Source of the DNA: Flavobacteriales bacterium
GTDB taxonomy: Bacteria > Bacteroidota > Bacteroidia > Flavobacteriales > Flavobacteriaceae
NCBI GenBank assembly: GCA_015494775.1
Contig: WGAP01000093.1
Location: forward strand, 1 to 16,236
Length of the DNA: 16,236 nt
Direction of reading: 5' to 3'
Positions within the stretch are counted from its first letter, which is position 1. Each line of letters begins with the position of its first letter. The position numbers and the translations under genes were made by a program. Under the pieces are notes generated by a model. That model made no database searches, had not been told where the DNA came from, and saw nothing but the letters and a program-made list of their open reading frames with translations. Positions 6,723 through 14,847 of this stretch are shown here, piece by piece.

Positions 6723-7238
6723 ATGAAACGTATATCCCTTTCCGTTTGGCTTTTGGTGGCGCTTACCTTGACCGTAATTGCGGCCATCCGCGTTTTGGAT
6801 ACGCCTTTGCGCACCGGTGCCGCGCCCCAAGGCATCGTTTCCTTTGAACTGGCCGGACATTTGGACAGGGCCCGGGCGATTTTGACCGCTTGGAACCCAC
6901 GGGCCAAAATCTTTGCCGGCATCAGTTTGGGCTTGGATTACCTGTTTATGCTACTCTACGGCTTGGTGCTTTGGTGGATTATTCGTGCGCTAGCCCTTCG
7001 CTTCCCGAAAGGGTCGGTCTTTTATGCCGTCGGTTTGTTCTTTGCCGCTATTATTTGGCTGGCCGTGGCGGCCGATGCTTTGGAAAACTATGCCTTGATT
7101 CGTTTGCTTACGGGTGGCTTGGAAGTATCGTGGGCCCGGCTCGCCGGCTTTTCGGCGCAACTTAAATTCGCTATCGTAGGCCTCGGACTGCTCTACGTCC
7201 TTGTGGCGGGAATGTTTGTGCTGCTTAGGCGGAAATAA
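6723..7238 (+). CDS. Small integral membrane protein, four predicted helices
   Basis: The 171-residue product has hydrophobic segments at about 5-22, 58-82, 91-113 and 137-167. The loop between the first two (TPLRTGAAPQGIVSFELAGHLDRARAILTAW) is the most polar part. I do not recognise a named family. The layout, and the aromatic/leucine-rich helices without charged pore residues, say only that it sits in the cytoplasmic membrane. The upstream GTG at 6720 is in frame, but the ATG at 6723 gives the natural MKR signal-anchor start. The gene converges on recQ with five bases between the two stop codons and no visible terminator between them, so the two transcripts probably overlap. Confidence 0.7.
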   Translation: MKRISLSVWLLVALTLTVIAAIRVLDTPLRTGAAPQGIVSFELAGHLDRARAILTAWNPRAKIFAGISLGLDYLFMLLYGLVLWWIIRALALRFPKGSVFYAVGLFFAAIIWLAVAADALENYALIRLLTGGLEVSWARLAGFSAQLKFAIVGLGLLYVLVAGMFVLLRRK

Positions 7239-7243
7239 TTCCG

Positions 7244-9457
7244 TCAGTTGGCCATATCACTGATAAACTTGATGCGGAAAAGCCGCAATTCTTCCTCGTC
7301 GTATTCGTCGCCGAATTCCTCCAAGGCGTCGGAAATTTTGTCGCGCTCGGCTTCCATAAAGTAGTCGGTGAGTTCTTCGATTTGCTCCTCGTCAAACAAA
7401 TCCTCGATGATATAATCGATGTTGAGCTTGGTCCCCATATACACCAATTGCTCCATTTCCTTGATCAGTTCTTCCAATTCCAAGCCCTTGGCGTGCATAA
7501 TGTCTTCCAAAGGAATTTTTTTGTCGGTGCTTTGGATAATAAAGGCCTTGATGGCCGCACGCGTGGGCGCCGATTTGATAACGATGTCGTCCGGACGTGT
7601 AATGTCGTTTTCTTCCACGTATTTTTTGATCAATTCCACAAAGGGCTGACCGTATTTGCGCGCTTTGCCTTCGCCTACGCCGTAAATGCGTTTGAGCTCT
7701 TCCAAATCCACCGGATATTTGATGGCCATATCTTCCAATGACGGTTCTTGGAAAATCACATAGGGCGGCACTTTGAGCCGTTTGGCCATATCGTGGCGCA
7801 GTTCTTTCAGCATTTTGAGCAGGGTTTCGTCGGCGCCCGCGGACTTGCGCACCGGACGGGTAACGCTTACGGTTTCGTCGTATTTATGGTTTTCCGAAAT
7901 CATAAAACTGCGGGGCGAAGCCAGGAATTCACGCCCCTTGTCGGTTACCTGCAATACGCCGAAATTTTCAATCTGCTTGTTCAATAATTTGTGGATGAGC
8001 AAATGACGGATAAGGGCGTGCCAAAAGTCGTTCTCCCTGTGCTTGCCCTTGCCGAAATAGGGATTCAGGTGCGAACGGTGGGTTTTGATCATCGCATTTT
8101 CCACACCACGCAGGATGTTGATCACATCGTTGATTTTGTAGTTTCCCTTCACCGAATTGAGCAAATCCAAAACCAGCATGGCCTCGTCCTTGGCTTCGAT
8201 GCGCGGCTTGGGATTACGCATATTGTCGTCCATATCGCCGCCCGGATCTTTGGCCGGGTCGAACTCTTCGCCAAAGTAATTGAGCAAAAACTGCCGGCGC
8301 GACATCGACGTTTCGGCATAGGCCACCACCTCGTTGAGCAGGGCCAAACCGATTTCACGCTCCATTCGCGATTTTTCCGAAAAAAGGAATTTTTCCAATT
8401 TCTCGATGTCCTTGTAGGAATAAAAGGCCAAGCAATGGGCGTATTTGCCGTCGCGGCCAGCGCGGCCCGTTTCCTGATAATAACTTTCCAAGCTTTTGGG
8501 AATGTCGTAATGTATCACAAAGCGCACGTCGGGTTTATCTATTCCCATACCGAAGGCAATGGTGGCCACCACCACCTCGGCTTCTTCGTTCAGGAACATA
8601 TCCTGATGCTTGGAGCGGGTTTTGGCATTCAGCCCCGCGTGATAAGGAATGGCTCGAATGCCGTTGATTTGAAGCATTTGGGCCAGGTCTTCCACCTGTT
8701 TGCGACTCAAAGCGTAAATGATGCCCGACTCGCCTTTGCGTTGTTTGATAAAACGGATAATGTCCTTGTCGATATTCTTGGTTTTGGGCACCACTTCGTA
8801 GAACAGGTTGGGCCTGTTGAACGAATCCTTGAACACCTGCGCATCGGTAATTTCCAGGTTTTTCAAAATGTCGTCCTGGGTTTTGGGCGTGGCGGTGGCC
8901 GTCAGGGCAATCAAAGGCATACCGGAACGCAACTTGTCCACGCTGCTACGGATATTGCGGTATTCGGGACGGAAGTCGTGTCCCCATTCCGAAATACAAT
9001 GCGCCTCGTCCACGGCCACAAACGACACGGGCACTTGCTTCAAAAATTCGATGGTTTCTTCCTTATTCAGGGATTCGGGTGCCAAATACAGCAACTTAGT
9101 CCGTCCGGCCAACACATCCTCCTTCACTTGACGCAATTCGCCCTTGGTAAGCATCGAATTCATCACGTGGGCCAATCCCGGCTTGTCGGAAAGGCCGCGC
9201 ACGGCGTCCACTTGGTTTTTCATCAACGCAATCAGGGGCGATATGACAATGGCCATACCCTCCGACATCAAAGCCGGCAATTGGTAGGTTAGCGACTTGC
9301 CGCCGCCCGTGGGCATAATGGCCAAGGTGTTCCGGCCCGCAAGCACGTTTTTGATAACCTCTTTTTGCAGGCCGCGAAACTGGTCGAAGCCGAAATATTT
9401 TTTCAGGGCCGCATACAATTGCTCGTCGCTCACCGGTGTGGATGCGTGCTGGATCAT
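7244..9457 (-). CDS. recQ: ATP-dependent DNA helicase RecQ, zinc-less form
   Basis: A 3'-5' DNA helicase for repair and recombination, 737 residues. Helicase motifs: FRGLQKE (27-33), Walker A MPTGGGKS (48-55), DEAHCISEWGHDFRP (150-164), TATAT (186-190), and motif VI QETGRAGRDG (328-337). A RQC winged-helix region follows (about 425-530), then an HRDC domain (about 548-620) and an acidic C-terminal tail not found in the E. coli enzyme. The zinc subdomain has lost its cysteines: where E. coli has Cys380-RR and CxxCxxC, this protein has SRRQFLLNYFGEEF (386-399) followed by GGDMDDNMRNP, and no Cys occurs after residue 342. I have seen the same replacement in other Bacteroidota RecQs. It lies downstream of accA on the same strand (119-base gap). 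Confidence 0.93.
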   Translation of the reverse strand: MIQHASTPVSDEQLYAALKKYFGFDQFRGLQKEVIKNVLAGRNTLAIMPTGGGKSLTYQLPALMSEGMAIVISPLIALMKNQVDAVRGLSDKPGLAHVMNSMLTKGELRQVKEDVLAGRTKLLYLAPESLNKEETIEFLKQVPVSFVAVDEAHCISEWGHDFRPEYRNIRSSVDKLRSGMPLIALTATATPKTQDDILKNLEITDAQVFKDSFNRPNLFYEVVPKTKNIDKDIIRFIKQRKGESGIIYALSRKQVEDLAQMLQINGIRAIPYHAGLNAKTRSKHQDMFLNEEAEVVVATIAFGMGIDKPDVRFVIHYDIPKSLESYYQETGRAGRDGKYAHCLAFYSYKDIEKLEKFLFSEKSRMEREIGLALLNEVVAYAETSMSRRQFLLNYFGEEFDPAKDPGGDMDDNMRNPKPRIEAKDEAMLVLDLLNSVKGNYKINDVINILRGVENAMIKTHRSHLNPYFGKGKHRENDFWHALIRHLLIHKLLNKQIENFGVLQVTDKGREFLASPRSFMISENHKYDETVSVTRPVRKSAGADETLLKMLKELRHDMAKRLKVPPYVIFQEPSLEDMAIKYPVDLEELKRIYGVGEGKARKYGQPFVELIKKYVEENDITRPDDIVIKSAPTRAAIKAFIIQSTDKKIPLEDIMHAKGLELEELIKEMEQLVYMGTKLNIDYIIEDLFDEEQIEELTDYFMEAERDKISDALEEFGDEYDEEELRLFRIKFISDMAN

Positions 9458-9483
9458 AGTGTCAGTTGCATTGGGACTTTAAA

Positions 9484-9500
9484 GATAGAAAAATTCTATC
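9484..9500. promoter_or_regulatory. 17-bp palindrome upstream of recQ
   Basis: gatagaa-aaa-ttctatc, a perfect 7-bp inverted repeat with a 3-base centre, lies 27-43 bases before the recQ start. On the minus strand it overlaps TATCTTTA, a possible -7 box, so it could be an operator or just an AT-rich promoter hairpin. Confidence 0.3.
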
Positions 9501-9576
9501 ACAAAAAAAACTTTTTCTCAATAATTCACATCAAATTCATTCCGGAGCCGGATTGCCCGAAAATAAAGCAGCAAAT

Positions 9577-10539
9577 CTATTCCTTCCAAACCCCGAATTT
9601 GTTGAATTTTTCGGTGCGTTTGGCTATCAATTTCTCGGCCGGAACATCTTTCAGGTCTTTGTAGGCCTTCAACACGGCCGTTTTCCAGTGGGCAAATGCC
9701 GCATTCCGATCCCGGTGTGCGCCGCCCACCGGTTCGGGTATAATTTCGTCGATCAGTCCCAGTTTTTTCATATCCTTGGCCGTGAGTTTAAGCGCCTCGG
9801 CGGCTTTTTCCTTAAATTCCCAACTGCGCCAAAGGATGCTCGAACACGACTCGGGCGCAATGACCGAATACCAGGTATTTTCCATCATCATCACGCGGTC
9901 GCCTACGCCTATGCCCAACGCGCCGCCCGATGCACCTTCGCCGATAATGGTAACGATGGTGGGCGTTTGCAGTTGCGACATTTCCATAATATTGCGGGCA
10001 ATGGCTTCGCCCTGACCCCGCTCCTCGGCCTCGATGCCGGGATAAGCCCCCGGTGTGTCGATGAGCGTAACTACCGGAATACGGTAGCGCTCGGCCAATT
10101 TCATCAGCCGCAAGGCCTTGCGGTAACCTTCGGGATTGGGCATGCCGAAACGGCGATATCGACGTTCCTTGGTGTTGCGTCCCTTTTGCATGCCGATAAA
10201 CATAAAGGTTTGGTCGTCGATTTTACCCAAGCCGCCCACCATGGCTTTGTCGTCGCCGTATTGCCGGTCGCCGTGAAGCTCAAAAAAGGTGTCGCCCGCA
10301 ATGGCCGCAATATAATCCAAGGTATAAGGCCGGTCGGGATGGCGCGACACCTGCACCCGTTGCCAGGGCGTCAGATTTTTGTAAATATCTTTCAGCTTAC
10401 GCTCGATTTCCTTGCGTATTTTCTCGCAGGCCGATTGGATTTTAACGCCTGTTTTTTCGGCCACTTTGACGCATTCCTCATAATTCCGATCCAGTTCTTC
10501 AACCGGTTTTTCAAATTCCAAATATTCCATATCCGCCAT
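9577..10539 (-). CDS. accA: Acetyl-CoA carboxylase carboxyltransferase subunit alpha
   Basis: With AccD it moves the carboxyl group from biotin to acetyl-CoA to make malonyl-CoA, the first committed step of fatty acid synthesis. The 320-residue length is usual for AccA. Landmarks: the N-terminal YLEFEKPVEEL, HPDRPYTLDYI (67-77), ELHGDRQYGDD, GMPNPEGYRKALRLM, the crotonase-type core LIDTPGAYPGIEAEERGQGEAIA, GEGASGGALGIGVGD (oxyanion-hole glycines) and the APESCSSILW segment. The start could also be Met4 (MEYLEF), but both are equally placed. accD and the biotin subunits are not in the window. It is followed on the same strand by recQ. Confidence 0.97.
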   Translation of the reverse strand: MADMEYLEFEKPVEELDRNYEECVKVAEKTGVKIQSACEKIRKEIERKLKDIYKNLTPWQRVQVSRHPDRPYTLDYIAAIAGDTFFELHGDRQYGDDKAMVGGLGKIDDQTFMFIGMQKGRNTKERRYRRFGMPNPEGYRKALRLMKLAERYRIPVVTLIDTPGAYPGIEAEERGQGEAIARNIMEMSQLQTPTIVTIIGEGASGGALGIGVGDRVMMMENTWYSVIAPESCSSILWRSWEFKEKAAEALKLTAKDMKKLGLIDEIIPEPVGGAHRDRNAAFAHWKTAVLKAYKDLKDVPAEKLIAKRTEKFNKFGVWKE

Positions 10540-10692
10540 TTTACGGGCTAAATTATCAAAAATAATTCAATTCGGATACTTTTCGTCGGACGATTTATTT
10601 TTATTTTTTAGGCGTGTCCCTCGCGCCCTTCGGGCGCTCGGGAAACCGGCCCTCCGCTACAATGTCCCTCGGGCAAGGCCGGTTTTTGTAAG

Positions 10693-10735
10693 GCCGCCGG
10701 CGTGGTCTCTTGCGCTGCGAGCCCCCGCCGGCGGC
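10693..10735. repeat. 10-bp perfect inverted repeat, 23-base loop
   Basis: gccgccggcg at 10693-10702 and cgccggcggc at 10726-10735. It is part of the hairpin cluster and has no T-run. Confidence 0.6.
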
Positions 10736-10924
10736 ACAAAAACACGCTTACGCTACGGCCTGCCCTTCGGGCCATTACCGCTTGGTCCGGCACGCATTTT
10801 TTTCTTGAAAATTTCCACGGGAAAAATCCCTGATTCGCCAGGCGAATAAAAAGTCTTTTTTCGCCTTGGTCGTCCCGAAAAAAAACTTCGGGCTTCCCGC
10901 GCTGTGGGATACGTTTTTTTTCGG

Positions 10925-10932
10925 TAATTTTG
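10925..10932 (+). promoter_or_regulatory. -7 box TAATTTTG for the antiporter gene
   Basis: A perfect TAnnTTTG, 20 bases before the ATG at 10952. The -33 region has only CTG at 10902-10904 (20-base spacing), so half of the promoter is weak. Confidence 0.45.
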
Positions 10933-10951
10933 GTCAAAGTCGTAAAACGTT

Positions 10952-12430
10952 ATGGAACATTACGGTATTTGGTCGGTGGTGCCGCCGGTTTTGGCCATCG
11001 TGTTGGCCATTTGGACGCGCCGCGTGTTTGTGGCCCTGTTCGGCGGCATTTGGATGAGCTTTTTGATTATCGACCGTTGGCATCCGCTACGTGCATTCTA
11101 CGATGCGGTGATGGCTTTGGTCAAAGTGTTCCAATCATCCGGCAATACCAAAACCATTATGTTCAGCGCCTTGGTGGGCGCCTTGATTTTGTTTGTCCAA
11201 AAATCCGGCGGCGTAAACGGCTTTGTGTTGCGTGCCGAGCGGTTGATGCAACGCGGCGGCGGCCGTAATCCGCGCAAACGCGTTCAGTTGGCGGCCTTCG
11301 TTACCGGCATGGTGATATTTGTCGAAACCAGCATATCGTCGCTTACCGTGGGCACGGTGTTTCGTCCGCTTTTCGACCGGCTGCGCATTTCGCGCGAAAA
11401 ATTGGCCTACATTGCCGATTCGAGCAGCGCACCCACTTCGGTGATGATTCCCTTCAATGCTTGGGGCGCCTTTATCATGGGCCTGCTCCTGACCGAAGGC
11501 CTCGACCGGCCCTTCGGACGGATGTTGAGCGCTTTGCCCTACAATTATTATCCCATTGTCGCCTTGCTGATGGTTTTGGCGGTCATTCTCCTGGATTGGA
11601 ACATCGGCCCCATGAAAAAAGCCGAGCGGCGGGTGCGCGAAACCGGCCGCTTGCTCGCCGAAGGCGCCCGGCCTTTGGTGTCGGACAATCTTACTTCGGT
11701 GGAACCCGTTACCGATACGTTCAGGGCCCGCAATATGCTCGTTCCCTTGGCCGTGATGATCGGGATGATGCCGGTGTTGCTCTTGGCCACCGGTTGGCAA
11801 GCGGCCGCCGAAAAACATCCCCAAGCCGCGGGTTTGCAACGCATCCTGGCCGCCTTGGGCGAAGGTTCGGGCTCCACGGCTGTTTTGTTTGCCGTGATAA
11901 CGGCCCTGACCGTTGCTATGCTTATGTATCGCGCTCAGGGCATTGCCCGCTGGGGCGAAATGCAGGATTGGACGCTCAAAGGCATTTCCGAAATGATGCC
12001 GCTGGCCCTGCTGATGATGATGGCCTTCGGCATAGGGGCGGTAACCAAAGAGTTGGGCACGGGCATATATTTGGCCCGAATCGGCAAGGATATTTTGGGG
12101 GCGCCCTGGCTTCCGCTTACGGTTTTTCTGTTGGCGGCCTTTATCGCCTTTTCCACGGGAACATCGTGGGGCACCTTTGCCATTATGATACCCATAGCGG
12201 TGCCCATGGCCTTGCACATGAACGCTTCGCTTTCGTTGGTTTTGGCTGCGGTGTTGAGCGGCGGCGTGTTCGGCGACCACGCATCACCGGTGTCGGACAC
12301 TACCATCATTTCGTCGATGGCGGCCGCCACCGACCATATCGACCACGTAAAAACCCAATTGCCCTATGCCTTGCTCAGTGCGGGCATTGCCGCTTTGTTG
12401 TTTGTGGCGGCGGGTTTTGCGGCGGCGTAA
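10952..12430 (+). CDS. nhaC: NhaC-family Na+/H+ antiporter
   Basis: A cytoplasmic-membrane secondary transporter of the NhaC/ion transporter superfamily, 492 residues with about 11-12 hydrophobic segments. Family hallmarks are the N-terminal WSVVPPVLAIVLAIWTRRVFVALFGGIW, the ETSISSLTVGTVFRPL segment (about residue 125), SAPTSVMIPFNAWGAF, the STGTSWGTFAIMIPIAVPMA helix, and GDHASPVSDTTIISSMAA followed by DHIDHVKTQLPYAL near the C-terminus. The TSWGTF and GDHASPVSDTT segments carry the polar residues thought to bind the ion. The family exchanges Na+ for H+, but some members take up organic acids or malate/lactate, so the substrate is not certain. It is a single-gene unit, probably for sodium or pH balance. 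Confidence 0.88.
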   Translation: MEHYGIWSVVPPVLAIVLAIWTRRVFVALFGGIWMSFLIIDRWHPLRAFYDAVMALVKVFQSSGNTKTIMFSALVGALILFVQKSGGVNGFVLRAERLMQRGGGRNPRKRVQLAAFVTGMVIFVETSISSLTVGTVFRPLFDRLRISREKLAYIADSSSAPTSVMIPFNAWGAFIMGLLLTEGLDRPFGRMLSALPYNYYPIVALLMVLAVILLDWNIGPMKKAERRVRETGRLLAEGARPLVSDNLTSVEPVTDTFRARNMLVPLAVMIGMMPVLLLATGWQAAAEKHPQAAGLQRILAALGEGSGSTAVLFAVITALTVAMLMYRAQGIARWGEMQDWTLKGISEMMPLALLMMMAFGIGAVTKELGTGIYLARIGKDILGAPWLPLTVFLLAAFIAFSTGTSWGTFAIMIPIAVPMALHMNASLSLVLAAVLSGGVFGDHASPVSDTTIISSMAAATDHIDHVKTQLPYALLSAGIAALLFVAAGFAAA

Positions 12431-12451
12431 AATGATGACGTAAAGGCAAAA

Positions 12452-12486
12452 CGGCCGCAGGTGTAAGGGCCGCTCCTGCATCTTTT
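12452..12486 (+). terminator. Possible terminator after nhaC, two competing stems
   Basis: cggcc (12452-12456) can pair with ggccg (12468-12472), while the adjoining gcagg (12457-12461) can pair with cctgc (12475-12479), followed by atctttt. The two stems interleave, so they are alternatives or a tight pseudoknot. The T-run is short. Confidence 0.3.
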
Positions 12487-12565
12487 GCTACGCAAAAACT
12501 TGTAGGAATCCGGGTTTTGTGTTATTAATCATCAGGCCTTGCAGCGATGTATGCATAGCAATATT

Positions 12566-13102
12566 TTAATTTATGGTAATAGTCATACCGGAAAGTGCCT
12601 GGGCTATTGCATATATGGCCACAATCGGCACAACTACATTCGTTGTTAAACAACCTAAAAAAGCCAGAAGGGCTTGTTTTTTGCTTTTGGTTGTCTGATA
12701 TACCAAATAAACGGCCAAAAGTCCTCCTACAATGAGCGCTCCGTAATAAACCAATAAGATGTAATCAAAAGTAGTGGCGAATCTTGAATTTTCAAGGGAT
12801 AATACGGTTATTCCCATCACCGGAAAAGGCATTAAACATCCCCAAAAGAATCCGGGAATGCCCAGTAATTTTTTGTTTTTACCTTCCGATTGTTTTTTGC
12901 TTGCCATCTGCGACAAAATCAGATTTCTCTGAAAGTCCAAAGCATCCCAATGATTAAGACTTACGACTTTGTCTATTCTGTTGACGCCGAGTAATGACAA
13001 TTCCACCTTGTGGAGGTCGTATTGGAACATTCGGGACGGGCCGGCAAAAAGGGCATTTGACAAGCCCAAAAAGAACAGGACGAACAGCAAATGGCGCTTC
13101 AT
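12566..13102 (-). CDS. Small exported membrane protein, FxYDxHKV family (paralogue A)
   Basis: 178 residues. A signal peptide (MKRHLLFVLFFLGLSNALFA, cleavage after about residue 20) is followed by FQYDLHKVELSLLGVN (26-41), a polar stretch with lysines to about 78, and then three hydrophobic segments at about 82-102, 112-136 and 143-172. It is clearly related to the protein at 15195-15626: both start MKR + leucine-rich signal, both have F-x-YD-x-HKV-x-L-x-L-x-x-VN, and both continue with a GCL(M/L) helix and a VYLV...K-x-AL helix pair. The function is unknown. The gene is more AT-rich than its neighbours. It has a perfect promoter and diverges from atpD. Confidence 0.75.
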   Translation of the reverse strand: MKRHLLFVLFFLGLSNALFAGPSRMFQYDLHKVELSLLGVNRIDKVVSLNHWDALDFQRNLILSQMASKKQSEGKNKKLLGIPGFFWGCLMPFPVMGITVLSLENSRFATTFDYILLVYYGALIVGGLLAVYLVYQTTKSKKQALLAFLGCLTTNVVVPIVAIYAIAQALSGMTITIN

Positions 13103-13128
13103 AGCTAATAATTTTTTATGTGATTAGT

Positions 13129-13159
13129 CAAATTTATTCAAATATATTTACTATCCAAA
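13129..13159 (-). promoter_or_regulatory. Consensus Bacteroidota promoter for paralogue A
   Basis: Read on the minus strand: TTTG (13159-13156), 19 bases, TAAATTTG (13136-13129). Both elements and the spacing are exact consensus. The start codon at 13102 is 27 bases past the -7 box. A second TAnnTTTG (TATATTTG) lies inside the spacer. Confidence 0.75.
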
Positions 13160-13258
13160 CGATAAACGATATTTTTTGCCTCGGTTTTGTTCAATAATTC
13201 TCAAATAATATCAGGAATGATTAAAAAAAATACCGGTTTTCAACATAAACGGGCAGGG

Positions 13259-13289
13259 TTGTAAAACATAGGGGAAAATCCTATATTTG
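13259..13289 (+). promoter_or_regulatory. Promoter of atpD-atpC
   Basis: TTG at 13259-13261, 20 bases, then TATATTTG at 13282-13289, a perfect -7 box. The leader to the ATG at 13323 is about 25-28 bases and ends in the AT-rich taaaatttaagga. Confidence 0.65.
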
Positions 13290-13322
13290 CGCACAATTAA
13301 AACACTACGTAAAATTTAAGGA

Positions 13323-14837
13323 ATGGCACAGCAAAAAGCAATTATTTCGCAAATTATCGGGCCGGTTATCGACGTTTATTTCGAAGGCGACGAGGTCCAA
13401 CTTCCCAAAATTTACGATTCGCTTAAAGTAAAACGCCCCGACGGCGCCGAGGTCATCCTCGAAGTGCAGCAGCACATCGGCGAAGACACGGTGCGTGCCG
13501 TGGCTATGGACTCCACCGACGGGCTCCAACGCGGTCAGGAAGTGGAAGTGCTGGGTACGCCCATTCAAATGCCCAAAGGTAAAGTGTTCGGTCGCTTGTT
13601 TAACGTGATTGGCGACCCCATCGACGGGCTTGAAGCGCTGCCCAAAGAAGGCGAAAACGGAAGTCCCATTCACAAACCGGCACCCAAGTTCGACGAACTG
13701 TCCACCGCCACCGAACCGCTGTTTACGGGTATTAAGGTCATCGACCTGATCGAACCCTATGCCAAGGGTGGTAAAATCGGTTTGTTCGGTGGAGCCGGCG
13801 TGGGCAAAACGGTATTGATTCAGGAACTTATCAACAACATTGCCAAGGGACACGGCGGTTTGTCGGTATTTGCCGGCGTGGGCGAACGTACGCGCGAAGG
13901 AAACGACCTGCTGCGCGAAATGCTCGAAGCCAAAATTATCAAATACGGCGACGAATTTTTGGAATCCATGGAAAAAGGCGATTGGGATTTGTCCAAAGTG
14001 GACCGCAAGGAATTGGAAGATTCCAAAGCCACCTTTGTGTTCGGTCAGATGAACGAGCCCCCGGGAGCACGTTTGCGTGTGGCCCTGTCGGGACTGACCA
14101 TTGCCGAATATTTCCGCGACGGTGCCGGAACGGGCGAAGCCAAAGACGTATTGCTGTTTATCGACAATATTTTCCGCTTTACGCAAGCCGGTTCCGAAGT
14201 GTCGGCCTTGTTGGGTCGTATGCCTTCGGCCGTGGGTTATCAACCTACGCTGGCCACCGAGATGGGTCAATTGCAAGAACGGATTACTTCGGTCAAAAAC
14301 GGGTCGATTACGTCGGTGCAAGCCGTTTATGTGCCCGCCGACGACTTGACCGACCCCGCACCGGCCACCACTTTCGCCCACTTGGACGCCACCACGGTGC
14401 TTTCGCGTAAAATCGCCGAGCTGGGTATTTATCCGGCCGTGGATCCGCTGGATTCCACTTCGCGTATCCTTACGCCCGAAATTGTGGGCGAAGAACACTA
14501 CAACACGGCCCAACGCGTGATTGAAATTCTGCAACGCTACAAGGAATTGCAAGACATCATTGCCATCCTGGGTATGGAAGAACTCAGCGAAGACGACAAA
14601 TTGGTGGTTCACCGTGCGCGTCGCGTGCAACGGTTCTTGTCGCAACCTTTCCACGTGGCCGAGCAGTTTACGGGAATCCCCGGCGTGCTGGTGGACATCA
14701 AGGATACCATCAAGGGCTTCAATATGATTTTGGACGGCGAATTGGATCATCTGCCCGAAGCGGCCTTCAACCTCAAAGGAACCATCGAAGACGCCATCGA
14801 AGCGGGTGAAAAAATGTTGGCCGAAGCCCAAGCTTAA
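13323..14837 (+). CDS. atpD: F-type ATP synthase subunit beta
   Basis: Catalytic subunit of F1, 504 residues, acting on the cytoplasmic face of the membrane. Motifs: N-terminal beta-barrel (QIIGPVIDVYF), Walker A GGAGVGKT (156-163), catalytic Glu188 in GERTREGNDL, GQMNEPPGAR (241-250), Walker B LLFIDNIFRF and the DELSEED loop, here EELSEDDKL. Between LREM and GQMNEPPGAR there is an extra ~25-residue stretch (about 203-232, YGDEFLESMEKGDWDLSKVD) absent from the E. coli protein. I know this insertion from Bacteroidota beta subunits. It has its own promoter and is followed after 10 bases by atpC. No other atp gene is present. Confidence 0.98.
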   Translation: MAQQKAIISQIIGPVIDVYFEGDEVQLPKIYDSLKVKRPDGAEVILEVQQHIGEDTVRAVAMDSTDGLQRGQEVEVLGTPIQMPKGKVFGRLFNVIGDPIDGLEALPKEGENGSPIHKPAPKFDELSTATEPLFTGIKVIDLIEPYAKGGKIGLFGGAGVGKTVLIQELINNIAKGHGGLSVFAGVGERTREGNDLLREMLEAKIIKYGDEFLESMEKGDWDLSKVDRKELEDSKATFVFGQMNEPPGARLRVALSGLTIAEYFRDGAGTGEAKDVLLFIDNIFRFTQAGSEVSALLGRMPSAVGYQPTLATEMGQLQERITSVKNGSITSVQAVYVPADDLTDPAPATTFAHLDATTVLSRKIAELGIYPAVDPLDSTSRILTPEIVGEEHYNTAQRVIEILQRYKELQDIIAILGMEELSEDDKLVVHRARRVQRFLSQPFHVAEQFTGIPGVLVDIKDTIKGFNMILDGELDHLPEAAFNLKGTIEDAIEAGEKMLAEAQA

Positions 14838-14847
14838 ATCCTTGCTT

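Larger units (their letters stand above)
10540..10951. other. Gene-free spacer of GC-rich hairpins between accA and nhaC
   Basis: Divergent spacer of about 410 bases. Its centre (10615-10775) is a run of inverted repeats: gcgccc-ttc-gggcgc (10623-10637), a 9-bp stem 10643-10651 / 10677-10685, a perfect 10-bp stem gccgccggcg 10693-10702 / 10726-10735, and gccc-ttc-gggc (10762-10772). The left edge must hold the accA promoter (minus), but I see only a weak TAATTTAG. The right edge holds the antiporter's -7 box. The 109-codon minus-strand frame over this region (10937-10608) follows the repeats and is probably not a gene. Confidence 0.6.

Noticed and set aside
7991..9292. 433-codon plus-strand open frame
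   Set aside because: It is a mirror of recQ caused by codon bias. The product is His/Phe/Gly-rich with no motif, while the minus strand gives a full RecQ.
10608..10937. 109-codon minus-strand frame in the accA/nhaC spacer
   Set aside because: It follows the inverted repeats, overlaps the nhaC promoter and has no recognisable domain.
11135..12280. 381-codon minus-strand open frame opposite nhaC
   Set aside because: His/Gln/Gly-rich antisense shadow of a clear membrane transporter.
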